From Lysobacteraceae bacterium (GTDB lineage: Bacteria; Pseudomonadota; Gammaproteobacteria; Xanthomonadales; BQJN01): a DNA stretch of 33,814 nt. The notes beneath the pieces are model-generated. The model was given only the letters and a program-made list of their open reading frames with translations. It was not told where the DNA came from and did not search any database. The translations under genes were made by a program, and so were the position numbers. Positions 1 through 8,790 of this stretch are shown piece by piece. The DNA is taken from contig BQJN01000050.1 of assembly GCA_021604725.1 (NCBI GenBank), positions 1 to 33,814 of the forward strand, read 5' to 3'. Each line of letters starts with the position of its first letter. The stretch's first letter is position 1.

Positions 1-167
1 AACCGGAACAGGTCTTCGCTCAACGAAGCGCGCCCTGGCTCGCTGCCAGCGATGTAGCAGCACTCAATGCGCAACTCAGGAACTGGTCCAGTCATGGCGA
101 TGTTGTTGTTTTCATGAGCAATGGTGGCTTTGACGGCGCGCCGGCCCGGTTTTGTGCACAGAGTTGA
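1..167 (+). CDS. mpl: UDP-N-acetylmuramate:L-alanyl-gamma-D-glutamyl-meso-diaminopimelate ligase, C-terminal fragment
   Basis: This is the 3' end of a gene that starts outside the window. Reading from base 3, the frame runs open for 54 codons to TGA at 165-167. The translated end contains DVVVFMSNGGFDGAPARF, which matches the conserved C-terminus of Mpl (a MSNGGF motif followed by a short tail). Mpl is a cytoplasmic Mur-ligase-type enzyme that reattaches recycled murein tripeptide to UDP-MurNAc. Only the last part of the C-terminal ligase domain is visible, so the ATP-binding and central motifs cannot be checked. The identification rests on this short motif and is good but not certain; another Mur ligase is less likely. 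Confidence 0.75.
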   Translation, partial: PEQVFAQRSAPWLAASDVAALNAQLRNWSSHGDVVVFMSNGGFDGAPARFCAQS

Positions 168-373
168 AGGCCGCTCGTCATCGGCCATACACGAGCCCTA
201 TAAAACAATCACCAGTTCCCTCGGGCTCAAGTACAAACCGCTACCCGTCCGACACTTGTGACGGTCGTCATTGCTCTGTGTCCCGTATGCAAACCAGAAC
301 ACCCCGGCCGATCGCTGATTGGCGCGCCACAACATGCTACAGTCCACCCCTTTGATACCCGCGACAATTGATC
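168..373. other. Intergenic region between mpl and the aminopeptidase gene
   Basis: About 200 bases without a convincing gene; short open frames here have no recognisable protein content. A sequence TACAGT near 338-343 with CTGATT 17 bases upstream could be a weak sigma-70 promoter for the aminopeptidase, but the match is poor and I do not call it. I see no terminator hairpin with a T-tract after mpl. Confidence 0.4.
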
Positions 374-1885
374 ATGCTGCCAGCATTTGAGTTTCCAGAA
401 CTGGACTTCAAGTCGAATCCAAAACCGATGTCCTTGAGCGATCTTGAGGGTTGCGACCTCGCTCTTTACGTGGTCAATGGCACCGACAAGACTGATGTTT
501 TGTCTGCGATGCCACACGGCAATGTGCTCAAATCAATGCGCGAGCACATGGAAGAAGACGCGATACTGGACGCCGTTCTGCCAAACCGACACCATACCCG
601 TGTCCTGGTCGCCAGCGCCGACCCAAATCAGGCTGCGATAAAGCTGCTGGAAGAGGCCCGCAAATGGGTTGCTGCCGCGGTTCGCTATCGCTACACAAGG
701 CTCGACATCAACCTATCTGCCTTTGATGCCAAAGGCGGTGCGAGAGTGGCCGAAGCATTGCTATCTGCAGTCGCCATTGCGGTTGCCCCAACACCTTCAT
801 TCAAGCGCAAAGCACCAACTGCACCAGCACTACGCTCAGTTCGCCTGCATGGCTGTAATTTTGAGCTGGATGTGGACGAAATCCTGGCGACCGCAGAGGG
901 TACAGGCCTGGCGCGTTATCTGGCTATGGCACCGGCCAACGCGATTACTCCAGAAACGTTTCGAGCCCACGTCGAAGAATTGGCCAACGAAGCGGGTTGG
1001 CGCTACACCTTCGTCAACCTTGAGCAACTGCAGCAAATGAATTGCGGCGCCTTCGAAGCCGTGGCCAAAGGTGCACCTGATATCGACAGCGGGATACTGC
1101 ATCTGACCTACACTCCTGAACGCAACGGTGACGAAGGCCTGCTGGCGCTGGTCGGCAAAGGGTTGTGCATGGACACTGGTGGCTACAACCTGAAAACCGG
1201 CGGCAGCATGCTCGGTATGCATATGGACATGACCGGCGGCGCAGTAGCTCTGGGCACATTGCTGGCGTTGACCCGCATGCAGGTCCCCTTTCGTGTTGAT
1301 TGTTGGCTGGCGCTTACCGAAAACCATATAAGCCCAGCGGCTTACCGCAACAATGATGTGATCACCGCTGCAGACGGCACCACCATCGAGATCATCGACA
1401 CTGACGCCGAAGGTCGAATGGTCCTGGCCGACACGCTGCTGCTGGCCGGCGGCGAGCAACCGGCACTGATTATTGACTATGCAACGCTCACCGGAGCGTG
1501 CGTGCGCGCATTGGGTACCCGGATGTCCGGCATCTTCACCAATGAAGAGGATTTGCTAGGCGCACTGACCGCGCATGGTAACAACTGCGGTGAACGGGTA
1601 TGGGGCTTTCCGCTACACGAAGACTACGAACAGAACATCAAGAGCGACATTGCTGACGTCAAGCAATGCGCCCCCGGTGTCTCAACTGACCACATGGACG
1701 CGGCCGCATTTTTGAAACGATTCGTACCCGAGTCAGTGAGCTGGCTGCACATGGATTTATCGGCTGCCGAGCACAAAGGTGGTCTTGGCCACGTCGGCAC
1801 CAATGTGACCGGTTTCGGTGTTCGCTATACCGTCTCAGGGCTGGCCGAGTCCGGGGTGCTACGCAAGCTACTGAGCAATAGCTAA
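374..1885 (+). CDS. Leucyl aminopeptidase family protein (peptidase family M17)
   Basis: A cytosolic two-metal aminopeptidase, 503 residues, the usual size for M17 enzymes. The C-terminal catalytic domain shows the family landmarks in order: VGKGLCMDTGG and LKTGG (metal and catalytic lysine region, about residues 260-275), MHMDMTGGA, and DTDAEGRMVLADTLL, equivalent to the NTDAEGR signature that supplies Asp and Glu metal ligands. The first signature residue is Asp instead of the usual Asn. The N-terminal third is the poorly conserved oligomerisation domain. The open frame begins at a TTG two codons earlier, but ATG at 374 is the more likely start; no strong ribosome binding site is seen for either. 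Its role is peptide turnover; substrate preference cannot be read from sequence. It is followed after 20 bases by the MATE gene and may be cotranscribed. Confidence 0.92.
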   Translation: MLPAFEFPELDFKSNPKPMSLSDLEGCDLALYVVNGTDKTDVLSAMPHGNVLKSMREHMEEDAILDAVLPNRHHTRVLVASADPNQAAIKLLEEARKWVAAAVRYRYTRLDINLSAFDAKGGARVAEALLSAVAIAVAPTPSFKRKAPTAPALRSVRLHGCNFELDVDEILATAEGTGLARYLAMAPANAITPETFRAHVEELANEAGWRYTFVNLEQLQQMNCGAFEAVAKGAPDIDSGILHLTYTPERNGDEGLLALVGKGLCMDTGGYNLKTGGSMLGMHMDMTGGAVALGTLLALTRMQVPFRVDCWLALTENHISPAAYRNNDVITAADGTTIEIIDTDAEGRMVLADTLLLAGGEQPALIIDYATLTGACVRALGTRMSGIFTNEEDLLGALTAHGNNCGERVWGFPLHEDYEQNIKSDIADVKQCAPGVSTDHMDAAAFLKRFVPESVSWLHMDLSAAEHKGGLGHVGTNVTGFGVRYTVSGLAESGVLRKLLSNS

Positions 1886-1905
1886 ACGCTCATGAGACCG
1901 ACCCC

Positions 1906-3315
1906 ATGAGTCAACGCTGGCCAGGCTGGCGTTCCATCGTCAGCGTAGTCCGCACCTCCCTTCGCGATGATCCGGAAGCTGACCATACCAAAGGCCCTAT
2001 CAACCGGGCTCTGATCTTGCTCGCCATTCCAATGATGTTGGAAATGGTGCTCGAATCGGTGTTCGCCGTGGTCGACATCTACTTCGTCGCACGCCTCGGG
2101 GCAGAGGCCGTTGCTGTTGTCGGTATCACCGAAGCGACCGTCACCATTTTGTTTGCCATTGCCATCGGGTTGTCGATGGCGACCACCGCGATGGTGGCAA
2201 GGCGATACGGCGCGGGTGACAAAAAAGACGCCGCTCGTGTCGGTGCCCAGGCTTTGTGGGTGGGGTTAGCGGTTGGCACTATCATTGGCATCGCCGGTGC
2301 CATCTACGCCGAAGACATCCTGCGACTAATGGGCGCCAGCGAGGCGGTGGTAGAACAAGGTGCCGGCTATACGCGCGTCTTGCTCGGTGGCTCCATCACC
2401 ATCTTGTACCTGTTCTTGATCAACGCCATTTTTCGCGGCGCTGGCGATGCCGCCCTGGCCATGCGTTCGCTGTGGCTGGCCAACGCGATCAACATCATTC
2501 TCGACCCGTTGTTGATTTTCGGCCTGGGGCCGTTTCCTGAAATGGGGGTCATGGGCGCAGCAGTGGCTACAACAATTGGGCGCGGCGTCGGCGTGCTCTA
2601 TCAGCTATATCATCTGACTCGACCCCATCATCGCCTTAGCCTGCGGCTCGATACGCTAGGCATTCGCTGGTCGCTGTTGCGTCGCCTGCTACGTATTTCA
2701 ATCGGTGGTGTCACACAGTTTTTGATTGCCACATCATCGTGGATGTTTTTGATGGCGATCGTTGCCGGGTTTGGCAGCCAGGCAGTCGCCGGATACACCA
2801 TAGCGATACGCATCATTGTGTTTACCATCTTGCCTGCCTGGGGGCTGGGCAACGCCGCCGCCACACTGGTGGGTCAAAACCTCGGTGCTGGGCAAGCGGA
2901 TCGTGCCGAGACCTCGGTGTGGCGCGCTGCCAGATTCAACTTCTGCTTCATGGTCATTGTCTCAATCGTGTTCATCGCCATTCCAGGCACCTTGGTGGGA
3001 CTGTTCAGTACTGATCCAGCAGTTATCGAAACCGGTGCCCGCTGCCTGCGCACCATGGCGTTTGGCTACGGCTTTTATGCCGTTGGCATGATCATCGTGC
3101 AGTCGTTCAATGGCGCCGGCGACACCAGCACACCGACCGCCATCAATTTCGTCTGCTACTGGGCCTTTCAATTGCCCTTGGCCTGGTACCTGGCCTATCC
3201 AATGGCGCTGGGGCCACAGGGTGTGTTCTACGCGATTTTGGCTGCAGAAGTACTACTGACCGTCGTCTCGGTGCTGGTGTTTCGACGCGGCACCTGGAAA
3301 AAGGCGGTCGCCTGA
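1906..3315 (+). CDS. MATE family efflux transporter
   Basis: Inner membrane multidrug/toxin exporter of the MATE (NorM/DinF) family, 469 residues with about twelve hydrophobic segments. After a polar N-terminus of about 35 residues comes INRALILLAIPMMLEMVLES, the typical first MATE helix. The two halves repeat the family pattern, including the AIFRGAGDAALAMRS and FNGAGDTSTPTAINF stretches that occupy equivalent places in each half. These proteins export cationic compounds in exchange for Na+ or H+; the coupling ion is not evident here. ATG at 1906 follows the aminopeptidase stop by 20 bases. The gene overlaps the next one by one base (TGATG), so translation is probably coupled with the EamA permease. 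Confidence 0.93.
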   Translation: MSQRWPGWRSIVSVVRTSLRDDPEADHTKGPINRALILLAIPMMLEMVLESVFAVVDIYFVARLGAEAVAVVGITEATVTILFAIAIGLSMATTAMVARRYGAGDKKDAARVGAQALWVGLAVGTIIGIAGAIYAEDILRLMGASEAVVEQGAGYTRVLLGGSITILYLFLINAIFRGAGDAALAMRSLWLANAINIILDPLLIFGLGPFPEMGVMGAAVATTIGRGVGVLYQLYHLTRPHHRLSLRLDTLGIRWSLLRRLLRISIGGVTQFLIATSSWMFLMAIVAGFGSQAVAGYTIAIRIIVFTILPAWGLGNAAATLVGQNLGAGQADRAETSVWRAARFNFCFMVIVSIVFIAIPGTLVGLFSTDPAVIETGARCLRTMAFGYGFYAVGMIIVQSFNGAGDTSTPTAINFVCYWAFQLPLAWYLAYPMALGPQGVFYAILAAEVLLTVVSVLVFRRGTWKKAVA

Positions 3316-4208
3316 TGTCACTTCGTCACCTGGTTCTGGTTTACATCATTTGCGTGGTGTGGGGGTTCAACTTCATCGCCGTAGCCACCGGTCTTCGTGA
3401 AATTCCACCATTTGAGTTCACCATTCTCCGTTTCGCGATGGTGCTACTGGTGCTGCTGCCCTTCATCAAGAAGCCACCCGCCGGACAGTGGCGCAGACTG
3501 ACCGTAGTTGCCCTGGCCAACGGCGCGGCGCACTTCACTCTGTTGTTCTGGGCCATGAATCGAGCGTCCGATGTCTCATCGGTCGCCATCCTGCTGCAAA
3601 CCTATGTACCCATGACCACGCTGTTGGCGGTCATCGTACTCAAGGAACACATTGGCTGGCGCACCGTATCGGCCATCGTACTGGCGTTCAGCGGTGTTCT
3701 GGTTGTCAGCCTTGAACCGGAAGTCTTCGCCCATCTCGACGCCGTGTTTCTCTGTTTAATTACTGCGTTTACGCTAGCGCTGGGTACCATGCTGATGCGC
3801 GGTCTAAAAGGCATTGACGCCTTTTCCTTCCAGGGCTGGACGGCGGCCATCTCCATTCCTGTGCTGCTGCCATTGATGCTGATCTTCGAACCGCAATGGC
3901 TAGGCACGCTGTCGACCATCTCGCCTCTGGGCTGGGGTGCTACCGCCTATTCCGCTATCTTTGCATCGATCATTGGCCATGGTCTTTTGTTTTTTCTGGT
4001 GCAGCGTTACGCCGTTACCTCAGTGACGCCCCACTTGCTCCTGGCCCCAATTCTTGCTGTCATTTTCGGCGTAATTATTTGGGGCGACCAACCGGGGTGG
4101 CGGCTGATCGTCGGCGGTTGCATGGTGTTGTCTGGCGTACTGGTGGTGGCATTGCGCGCAAAAGCACGCACGGAGACACCGACAAAGCTGCCAGCTGACT
4201 TGCAATAG
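3315..4208 (+). CDS. EamA/RhaT family (DMT superfamily) transporter
   Basis: Inner membrane permease of the drug/metabolite transporter superfamily, 297 residues with about ten hydrophobic helices in two EamA repeats. The N-terminus (YIICVVWGFNFIAVATGLRE) and the following PPFEFTILRFAMV are typical of the first repeat; the second begins near residue 150. Family members export amino acids or other metabolites; the substrate is unknown. The start ATG shares its A with the TGA of the MATE gene, a sign of translational coupling, so two unrelated exporters sit in one operon. The protein ends in a short hydrophilic tail. Confidence 0.92.
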   Translation: MSLRHLVLVYIICVVWGFNFIAVATGLREIPPFEFTILRFAMVLLVLLPFIKKPPAGQWRRLTVVALANGAAHFTLLFWAMNRASDVSSVAILLQTYVPMTTLLAVIVLKEHIGWRTVSAIVLAFSGVLVVSLEPEVFAHLDAVFLCLITAFTLALGTMLMRGLKGIDAFSFQGWTAAISIPVLLPLMLIFEPQWLGTLSTISPLGWGATAYSAIFASIIGHGLLFFLVQRYAVTSVTPHLLLAPILAVIFGVIIWGDQPGWRLIVGGCMVLSGVLVVALRAKARTETPTKLPADLQ

Positions 4209-4285
4209 CGGCCAACTCCTCGACTACTTCAAAAAAGTCACAAAGCGGTGCACACTGCACATTGGGGAAAATCGAGGAGGTCATC

Positions 4286-4678
4286 ATGTTGTCATTTAAT
4301 ATCTGGGCTGCCCTGACCGCAGCGGCATCTGCATTCTTGTTGGGTGGGCTTTGGTACTCACCCGCCTTGTTCGGCAAAGCCTGGACGGCGCACGCCAATA
4401 CCGGTGAACAAAGCGGCCATCCGGGGATGGTGTATGGCATCAGCTTTCTATTCGCGTTGGTTTCCGCTGCGCTATTTGGACAAATTGTCGGACCCGCTCC
4501 GGAATTGAAAGAAGCATTGGGAACCGGGCTATTGGTTGGCGCGGGCTTTGTCGCTGCCAGCTTCGGCATCAACTACCAGTTCGCCAACCGCAGCACCACG
4601 CTATGGCTGATTGATGGTGGTTACCACACGGTACAGTTCGCCTTGTACGGGCTGATACTTGGCGCTTGGCCGAGCTGA
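4286..4678 (+). CDS. DUF1761 domain membrane protein
   Basis: A 130-residue protein with four predicted membrane helices. The N-terminus, with FLLGGLWYSPALFGKAW near residues 17-33, is characteristic of DUF1761, and later helices (LLVGAGFVAASFGINYQF, LWLIDGGYHTVQFALYG) agree. The function of the family is unknown. The frame is open from a TTG at 4262, but the ATG at 4286 is preceded by a strong Shine-Dalgarno sequence, GAGGAGG at 4274-4280, five bases away, which decides the start. It follows the EamA gene by 77 bases and precedes the LytTR regulator on the same strand. Confidence 0.88.
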   Translation: MLSFNIWAALTAAASAFLLGGLWYSPALFGKAWTAHANTGEQSGHPGMVYGISFLFALVSAALFGQIVGPAPELKEALGTGLLVGAGFVAASFGINYQFANRSTTLWLIDGGYHTVQFALYGLILGAWPS

Positions 4679-4727
4679 CCACGGCTGACTCGTTTCCATA
4701 AACCGCAGCGACTGAGTACACCTAACG

Positions 4728-5549
4728 TTGAACATCAGCGCACTGCTGGCTAAACCCTTCCCGCAGGAAGAAAGCATCGGACAAACACTGGCTATTGCTG
4801 TCAGCATTAGCTTGTTTGTAGTCGTCTTCCTGTACGTGTTTGAACCCTTTGGGGTCCACCAACTGGAGGGCCTCACGCAGCTCTATGTCTGTCTTGGCTT
4901 CGGTGCAACCACGCTGCTTGCATCAATCACCTACGAGGCGATCAGTCGACTAACACGGCTAAAAGTGGTCGGCGCACGGTTCACCTTCGGTCGTTGGTTG
5001 GTTTATCTGTTCTTCGCACTGCTGTTCATTAGCCTTGCCAACTTTCTGTTTGTCCGTTTGGCCCTATTTGGCGACATCCAATGGGCGTTGTTCCCCTATA
5101 TGATTCGAGGAACGTTTGCTGTTGGTTTTTTTCCGACGGCAGCGATCGCTACCGTTGCATTGCTTAGACAAGAAAAGAAAAACAAGGCCATTGCCAGCGA
5201 CTACACGCCTTCGAAAAATGTGGATCGCTCGCCGTCAAATGCGAGCCTTTTCGGCATCTCGGAAAACCAAATCAGGTATGTCCAGGCCCTGCAGAACTAC
5301 GTGACTATTGTATATGTCGATGACAACCTTACGATGAAAAAATCCATCGAGAGGTCTACCCTTCAGGGCATCGCTGAGCAGGCCGACAGCGGTTCGCTGA
5401 TACGATGTCATCGCTCGTTTTTAGTCAACATGGACCATATAGCCTCCATCTCTGGCAATGCCCAGGGCCTTCTTCTTGCGCTCAATGACTGTGACGAGCC
5501 CATTCCAGTTTCGCGGCGCTACATCGACTTATTCCGAGGCCCCAACTAG
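4728..5549 (+). CDS. Membrane-anchored LytTR family DNA-binding regulator
   Basis: A 273-residue protein with about four membrane helices in residues 20-150 and a C-terminal LytTR DNA-binding domain (about 170-270). The LytTR part shows the family pattern: an N-terminal strand then QIRYVQALQNYVTIVY, a basic/hydroxylated middle (MKKSIERSTLQGI), IRCHRSFLVNMDHIASI and PVSRRYIDLFR at the end. There is no receiver domain, so it is not a classical response regulator; the signal is presumably sensed in or through the membrane. The start is TTG at 4728, a weak choice with no clear ribosome binding site, and a slightly different start is possible. It lies 155 bases upstream of an amidohydrolase gene on the same strand, a plausible but unproven target. 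Confidence 0.85.
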   Translation: MNISALLAKPFPQEESIGQTLAIAVSISLFVVVFLYVFEPFGVHQLEGLTQLYVCLGFGATTLLASITYEAISRLTRLKVVGARFTFGRWLVYLFFALLFISLANFLFVRLALFGDIQWALFPYMIRGTFAVGFFPTAAIATVALLRQEKKNKAIASDYTPSKNVDRSPSNASLFGISENQIRYVQALQNYVTIVYVDDNLTMKKSIERSTLQGIAEQADSGSLIRCHRSFLVNMDHIASISGNAQGLLLALNDCDEPIPVSRRYIDLFRGPN

Positions 5550-5704
5550 ATAGCCTCTGCGCTTGCTGCCTGTCCCGGCGCGCCTTGCTGCTCGTCACAA
5601 ACCTGTTGCCGCTGGTCCCTGACCTTGTCACTGGTCACACACAGCTTGCTACGCCCAACCGACTTGCTAAGTTGAAGTCAACCATTCGTTACGAGGCATC
5701 AACT
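5550..5704. promoter_or_regulatory. Leader of the amidohydrolase gene with four CTTGCT repeats
   Basis: The 155 bases between the LytTR gene and the amidohydrolase contain CTTGCT four times on the plus strand, at 5562, 5584, 5645 and 5663. The two pairs have internal spacings of 22 and 18 bases. LytTR proteins usually bind pairs of short direct repeats, so these are candidate sites for the neighbouring regulator, although they do not match the known LytTR consensus closely. A GAGG ribosome binding site lies at 5693-5696. Confidence 0.3.
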
Positions 5705-7234
5705 ATGAAATGGATCAAGCGACTCGGTATCACATTCGTCATCTTGATCGTATGCGGCGCCATTATGGCGGCACTAGCGAATCGCGATATGGTCAAAATT
5801 TACGGTGGCTTGACCTCACAGGCACCCTCCAAGGCCTCCTTGCCAGCGGGCAACAGTGTCACTGTGACTAACGTAAATGTTCTGTCAACGGATGGGGAGT
5901 CATTTATCCCCGGCAAAACCGTGACTATTGTCAATGGACTCATTTCCGCGATCCAGGACCATGGCTCTCTGCCACCTTCTGAGCAGACCGTTGATGGACG
6001 CGGCAAATATTTGATTCCGGGCCTGATTGATGCACATGTCCACTTGTTCAAGAGCCCAAACGACTTGCTGCTTTACATTGCCAATGGTGTTACTGGGGTC
6101 CGTGAGCTGATTGGTGAGCCAGATCACCTTGGATGGCGCGAAGAGATCGAAAAAAACCACCGACTAGGCCCCGACATGTTTATCGCCTCACCGCGCATCG
6201 GCAGCTTTGAGCCGGTTGAGGGTTTTTTCATGGAATGGTCGCAAGGCTATATCAATCTGACCAATGCCGCGGACGCTAAGGTCGCCGTTGCCGAGTTCAA
6301 GCGACAAGGCTACGATGCCGTGAAAATCTATAGCCAGATCAATCGACCGGTTTATGAGGCAGTTACCAGGGCAGCCAAGTCGTCGGGGTTGCGCGTTGTC
6401 GGGCACGTGCCGTGGGCTCTGGATCTCGACGCCATTTATAAACAGCATGAAGACATTTCTCACCTAGAGGAATTAATGAACGCATTGAATCGAGAGTTCG
6501 GCGGCTTTGCAGCAAGCACATCCGAGGAGTTTCTGGATTTCGTGGAGCAAAGAAGCGACGCCATGGCCAGCGACTTGGCAAAGAAAAACATTTCAGTCAC
6601 CACAACGCTGTGGCTGGTGGAAAGTTTCGTTCGGCAGAAGTTTGAGCTCGACGAGGTGTTGCGAGAAGTCCAGCTGACCTATGTCAACCCTGGGATCGCC
6701 GAGTGGACAGAAAGAGTCCCGCAAGGGGGATTGGGCTGGCTGCCTAAAGTCAATCGATATCAGCTAGGGCCGAATGACTCAAAATCATCGACCTTGGCTT
6801 GGAAACGCAAATACTGGCAAACCTATGCGCAAGCCTGCCGATTGATCCTACGCAGTTTGATCAAAAACGACGTCAATATCATGGCTGGAACTGACGCGAA
6901 TCTACCGCCTGTGGTTCCTGGGTTCTCCTTGCATGACGAACTGATCAGTTTGACTGAGGCTGGTATGTCGTCGACGCAGGCACTGAGGTCCGCAACCGCG
7001 ACACCAGCCATATGGTTGGGCAACAACGGCGGCGTCATCGAAGTCGGACGCAGCGCAGACCTTGTGTTATTGGACCGCAATCCACTGCAGGACATAAGCA
7101 ACACAAATGCCATCCATACTGTATTCACCAAAGGCCGACCGCTTAGTCGCGGCTTACTAGATCAACTACTCCAGGCAGTGAAGGACGCCAACGACGAGAG
7201 TCGTACCGTCGACATCAGCGGCTACGTTGACTAG
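5705..7234 (+). CDS. Exported or membrane-anchored amidohydrolase (imidazolonepropionase-like)
   Basis: A 509-residue metal-dependent hydrolase. The N-terminus MKWIKRLGITFVILIVCGAI is a basic stretch followed by a hydrophobic helix, so the enzyme is exported or anchored on the periplasmic side. The catalytic domain has the amidohydrolase landmarks: KYLIPGLIDAHVHLF (His-x-His metal site, about residue 109), a conserved VKIY lysine region, VVGHVPW (a metal His), and IMAGTDANLPPVVPG (catalytic Asp, about 396). It ends with the usual ATPAIWLG and GRSADLVLLDRNPLQDI composite domain. The frame extends upstream to 5585, but ATG 5705 has GAGG eight bases before it and a proper signal sequence, so I use it. 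The substrate is unknown; relatives include exported dipeptidases and cyclic-amide hydrolases. Confidence 0.88.
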   Translation: MKWIKRLGITFVILIVCGAIMAALANRDMVKIYGGLTSQAPSKASLPAGNSVTVTNVNVLSTDGESFIPGKTVTIVNGLISAIQDHGSLPPSEQTVDGRGKYLIPGLIDAHVHLFKSPNDLLLYIANGVTGVRELIGEPDHLGWREEIEKNHRLGPDMFIASPRIGSFEPVEGFFMEWSQGYINLTNAADAKVAVAEFKRQGYDAVKIYSQINRPVYEAVTRAAKSSGLRVVGHVPWALDLDAIYKQHEDISHLEELMNALNREFGGFAASTSEEFLDFVEQRSDAMASDLAKKNISVTTTLWLVESFVRQKFELDEVLREVQLTYVNPGIAEWTERVPQGGLGWLPKVNRYQLGPNDSKSSTLAWKRKYWQTYAQACRLILRSLIKNDVNIMAGTDANLPPVVPGFSLHDELISLTEAGMSSTQALRSATATPAIWLGNNGGVIEVGRSADLVLLDRNPLQDISNTNAIHTVFTKGRPLSRGLLDQLLQAVKDANDESRTVDISGYVD

Positions 7235-7286
7235 CTGTAATCTCTCTACTGACTGGCGAGGGGCGCGCGGGTCATTGCCTCGGGTG

Positions 7287-8771
7287 CTAGATTGGTGATG
7301 GAGTCATGCGTTCGACCAATGCCCAAGTGACTGCGCTGATCGCGGGTAGGATAATCGCATAGATAAGCCCAAACCGCGCCCAATCACTGGTCAGTGCAAA
7401 CGCCACCAAGGTCATGGCAATGGCCACCGATAAGAGCAGAAGCCAGGGCAGTGTTAGACGAACGAAAACTGTGGCCTGTCCAGTTAGTTGCCAGGCTGTG
7501 AGCAGGGCCGAGCGTCGCGTGATGCCATAAGCCCGAGGGGAAGGCACATCATCCTCCACGCGCTGCATGTAAGGGATGACCCAAAATGGCCAAAAACGCA
7601 CTAGCAGCAATCCAACACAAGCCACAAGACCTGTGACCTGCCAAGCCGGCGACAACGACGCCACTTTCAGCCCAAACATAGCAACTAGTGCTGTGCTGGC
7701 AATGACCGTAGCTGCGACCAGCAAGGCAAAAACCAGATAGTCGCCAATGGCGCTAAGGCGGTGCCACAATAGGTAGCCGAACGAGCCCTCTGAGACGCCG
7801 GCATTTTTCATCACTGCGACGCCATTGAGGACCAACACAAGCACCAGTAGCAAGCTACCGCCAGCCTGCGCATCCGGCGGCAAATTGCCGATGATTCGTT
7901 CAATTAGCCAGGCCCCCGCTATGGCAGGGAGAAAGCTCCAGTAGGGTGTTAGCAACTGCATGAAGCGACCGCCAATTGTCCTTTCGATATGCTCGATGGC
8001 CGCGTCAGCTGTTTCTTGTTCTTCGGCGCTTGCCTGTTCGACAGGGTCCGGTATCGCGCGAGACTGTGGATTCACAACAGCGTCCGGTGGCAGATCCTGG
8101 ATCACGGCAGGTTGAGCAAGTTTCTTTTGTAGTGTTTCAACATTGTCATGGACGTAACTGGGTACATGCGCCCAGAGCCCGCTGCTATTGCCGAGGTTGC
8201 CCTCAAGCTCAGTCGCGACCTGGTCAAAACCACGATGCGACTCAAGCAGCCACCCTCGCTGCTGTTGCAGCGCCAGGTGGTATGGGTTGTTGCAACTGAC
8301 CAACCGTGCCATTTGGCGCAGAATGTCGAGTTGCCGATTGAAATCCACATCGGGATGATGCCAGGCAGCGACTAACCGATCCATCAGCCGTTGTGGCTCG
8401 TATTGCGTTTGCCAAAGCGCGATCTCCGTCATTTCATCGACTGGCGCCCAGGCGAATAAGGGAACCATCACCTGATCCAGCTTGGCACCCGGCCTCAGTG
8501 CTTGCTCCATACCCGGCGGTGTTGGCGTCATTTCAACGATCAGGTCTTTGGCGTTGAAGTTTACTGCCCAAATCGAGTGGCACTGACGACAGGCGTAAAA
8601 AGGGTCGGTCCAAGGCAGCAGACCCGTGCCAAGGTGCTCGGCAACTGGCATCAACACGGCAGGCGTTGAGCGGCCTCCCAGCGGCAATTGGTCGAATGCG
8701 TGGCGACATGCCTGACAACCAAAGTCGCGCCGGGAAATGTAGGTCGGCGTCGGTAGAGCAGGCTCAATCAT
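7287..8771 (-). CDS. Zinc-ribbon membrane protein of unknown function
   Basis: A 494-residue protein I do not recognise. The N-terminus carries CQAC (Cys19, Cys22) and CRQC (Cys61, Cys64), the spacing of a split zinc ribbon. A soluble region of about 200 residues follows. The C-terminal half is hydrophobic, with about six to seven membrane helices (for example SLLLVLVLVLNGVAVM and YLVFALLVAATVIASTALV). The open frame reaches a TTG at 8807 inside the preceding methyltransferase gene; ATG at 8771, placed 20 bases after that gene's stop, is the simpler start. It is probably cotranscribed with the methyltransferase. The layout suggests a membrane protein with a cytoplasmic metal-binding head; no enzyme motif was found. 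Confidence 0.7.
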   Translation of the reverse strand: MIEPALPTPTYISRRDFGCQACRHAFDQLPLGGRSTPAVLMPVAEHLGTGLLPWTDPFYACRQCHSIWAVNFNAKDLIVEMTPTPPGMEQALRPGAKLDQVMVPLFAWAPVDEMTEIALWQTQYEPQRLMDRLVAAWHHPDVDFNRQLDILRQMARLVSCNNPYHLALQQQRGWLLESHRGFDQVATELEGNLGNSSGLWAHVPSYVHDNVETLQKKLAQPAVIQDLPPDAVVNPQSRAIPDPVEQASAEEQETADAAIEHIERTIGGRFMQLLTPYWSFLPAIAGAWLIERIIGNLPPDAQAGGSLLLVLVLVLNGVAVMKNAGVSEGSFGYLLWHRLSAIGDYLVFALLVAATVIASTALVAMFGLKVASLSPAWQVTGLVACVGLLLVRFWPFWVIPYMQRVEDDVPSPRAYGITRRSALLTAWQLTGQATVFVRLTLPWLLLLSVAIAMTLVAFALTSDWARFGLIYAIILPAISAVTWALVERMTPSPI

Positions 8772-8790
8772 TGCTTGAATACTCGGTGGT

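Noticed and set aside
836..1459. A 207-codon minus-strand frame inside the aminopeptidase gene
   Set aside because: It is the antisense shadow of the conserved M17 catalytic domain.
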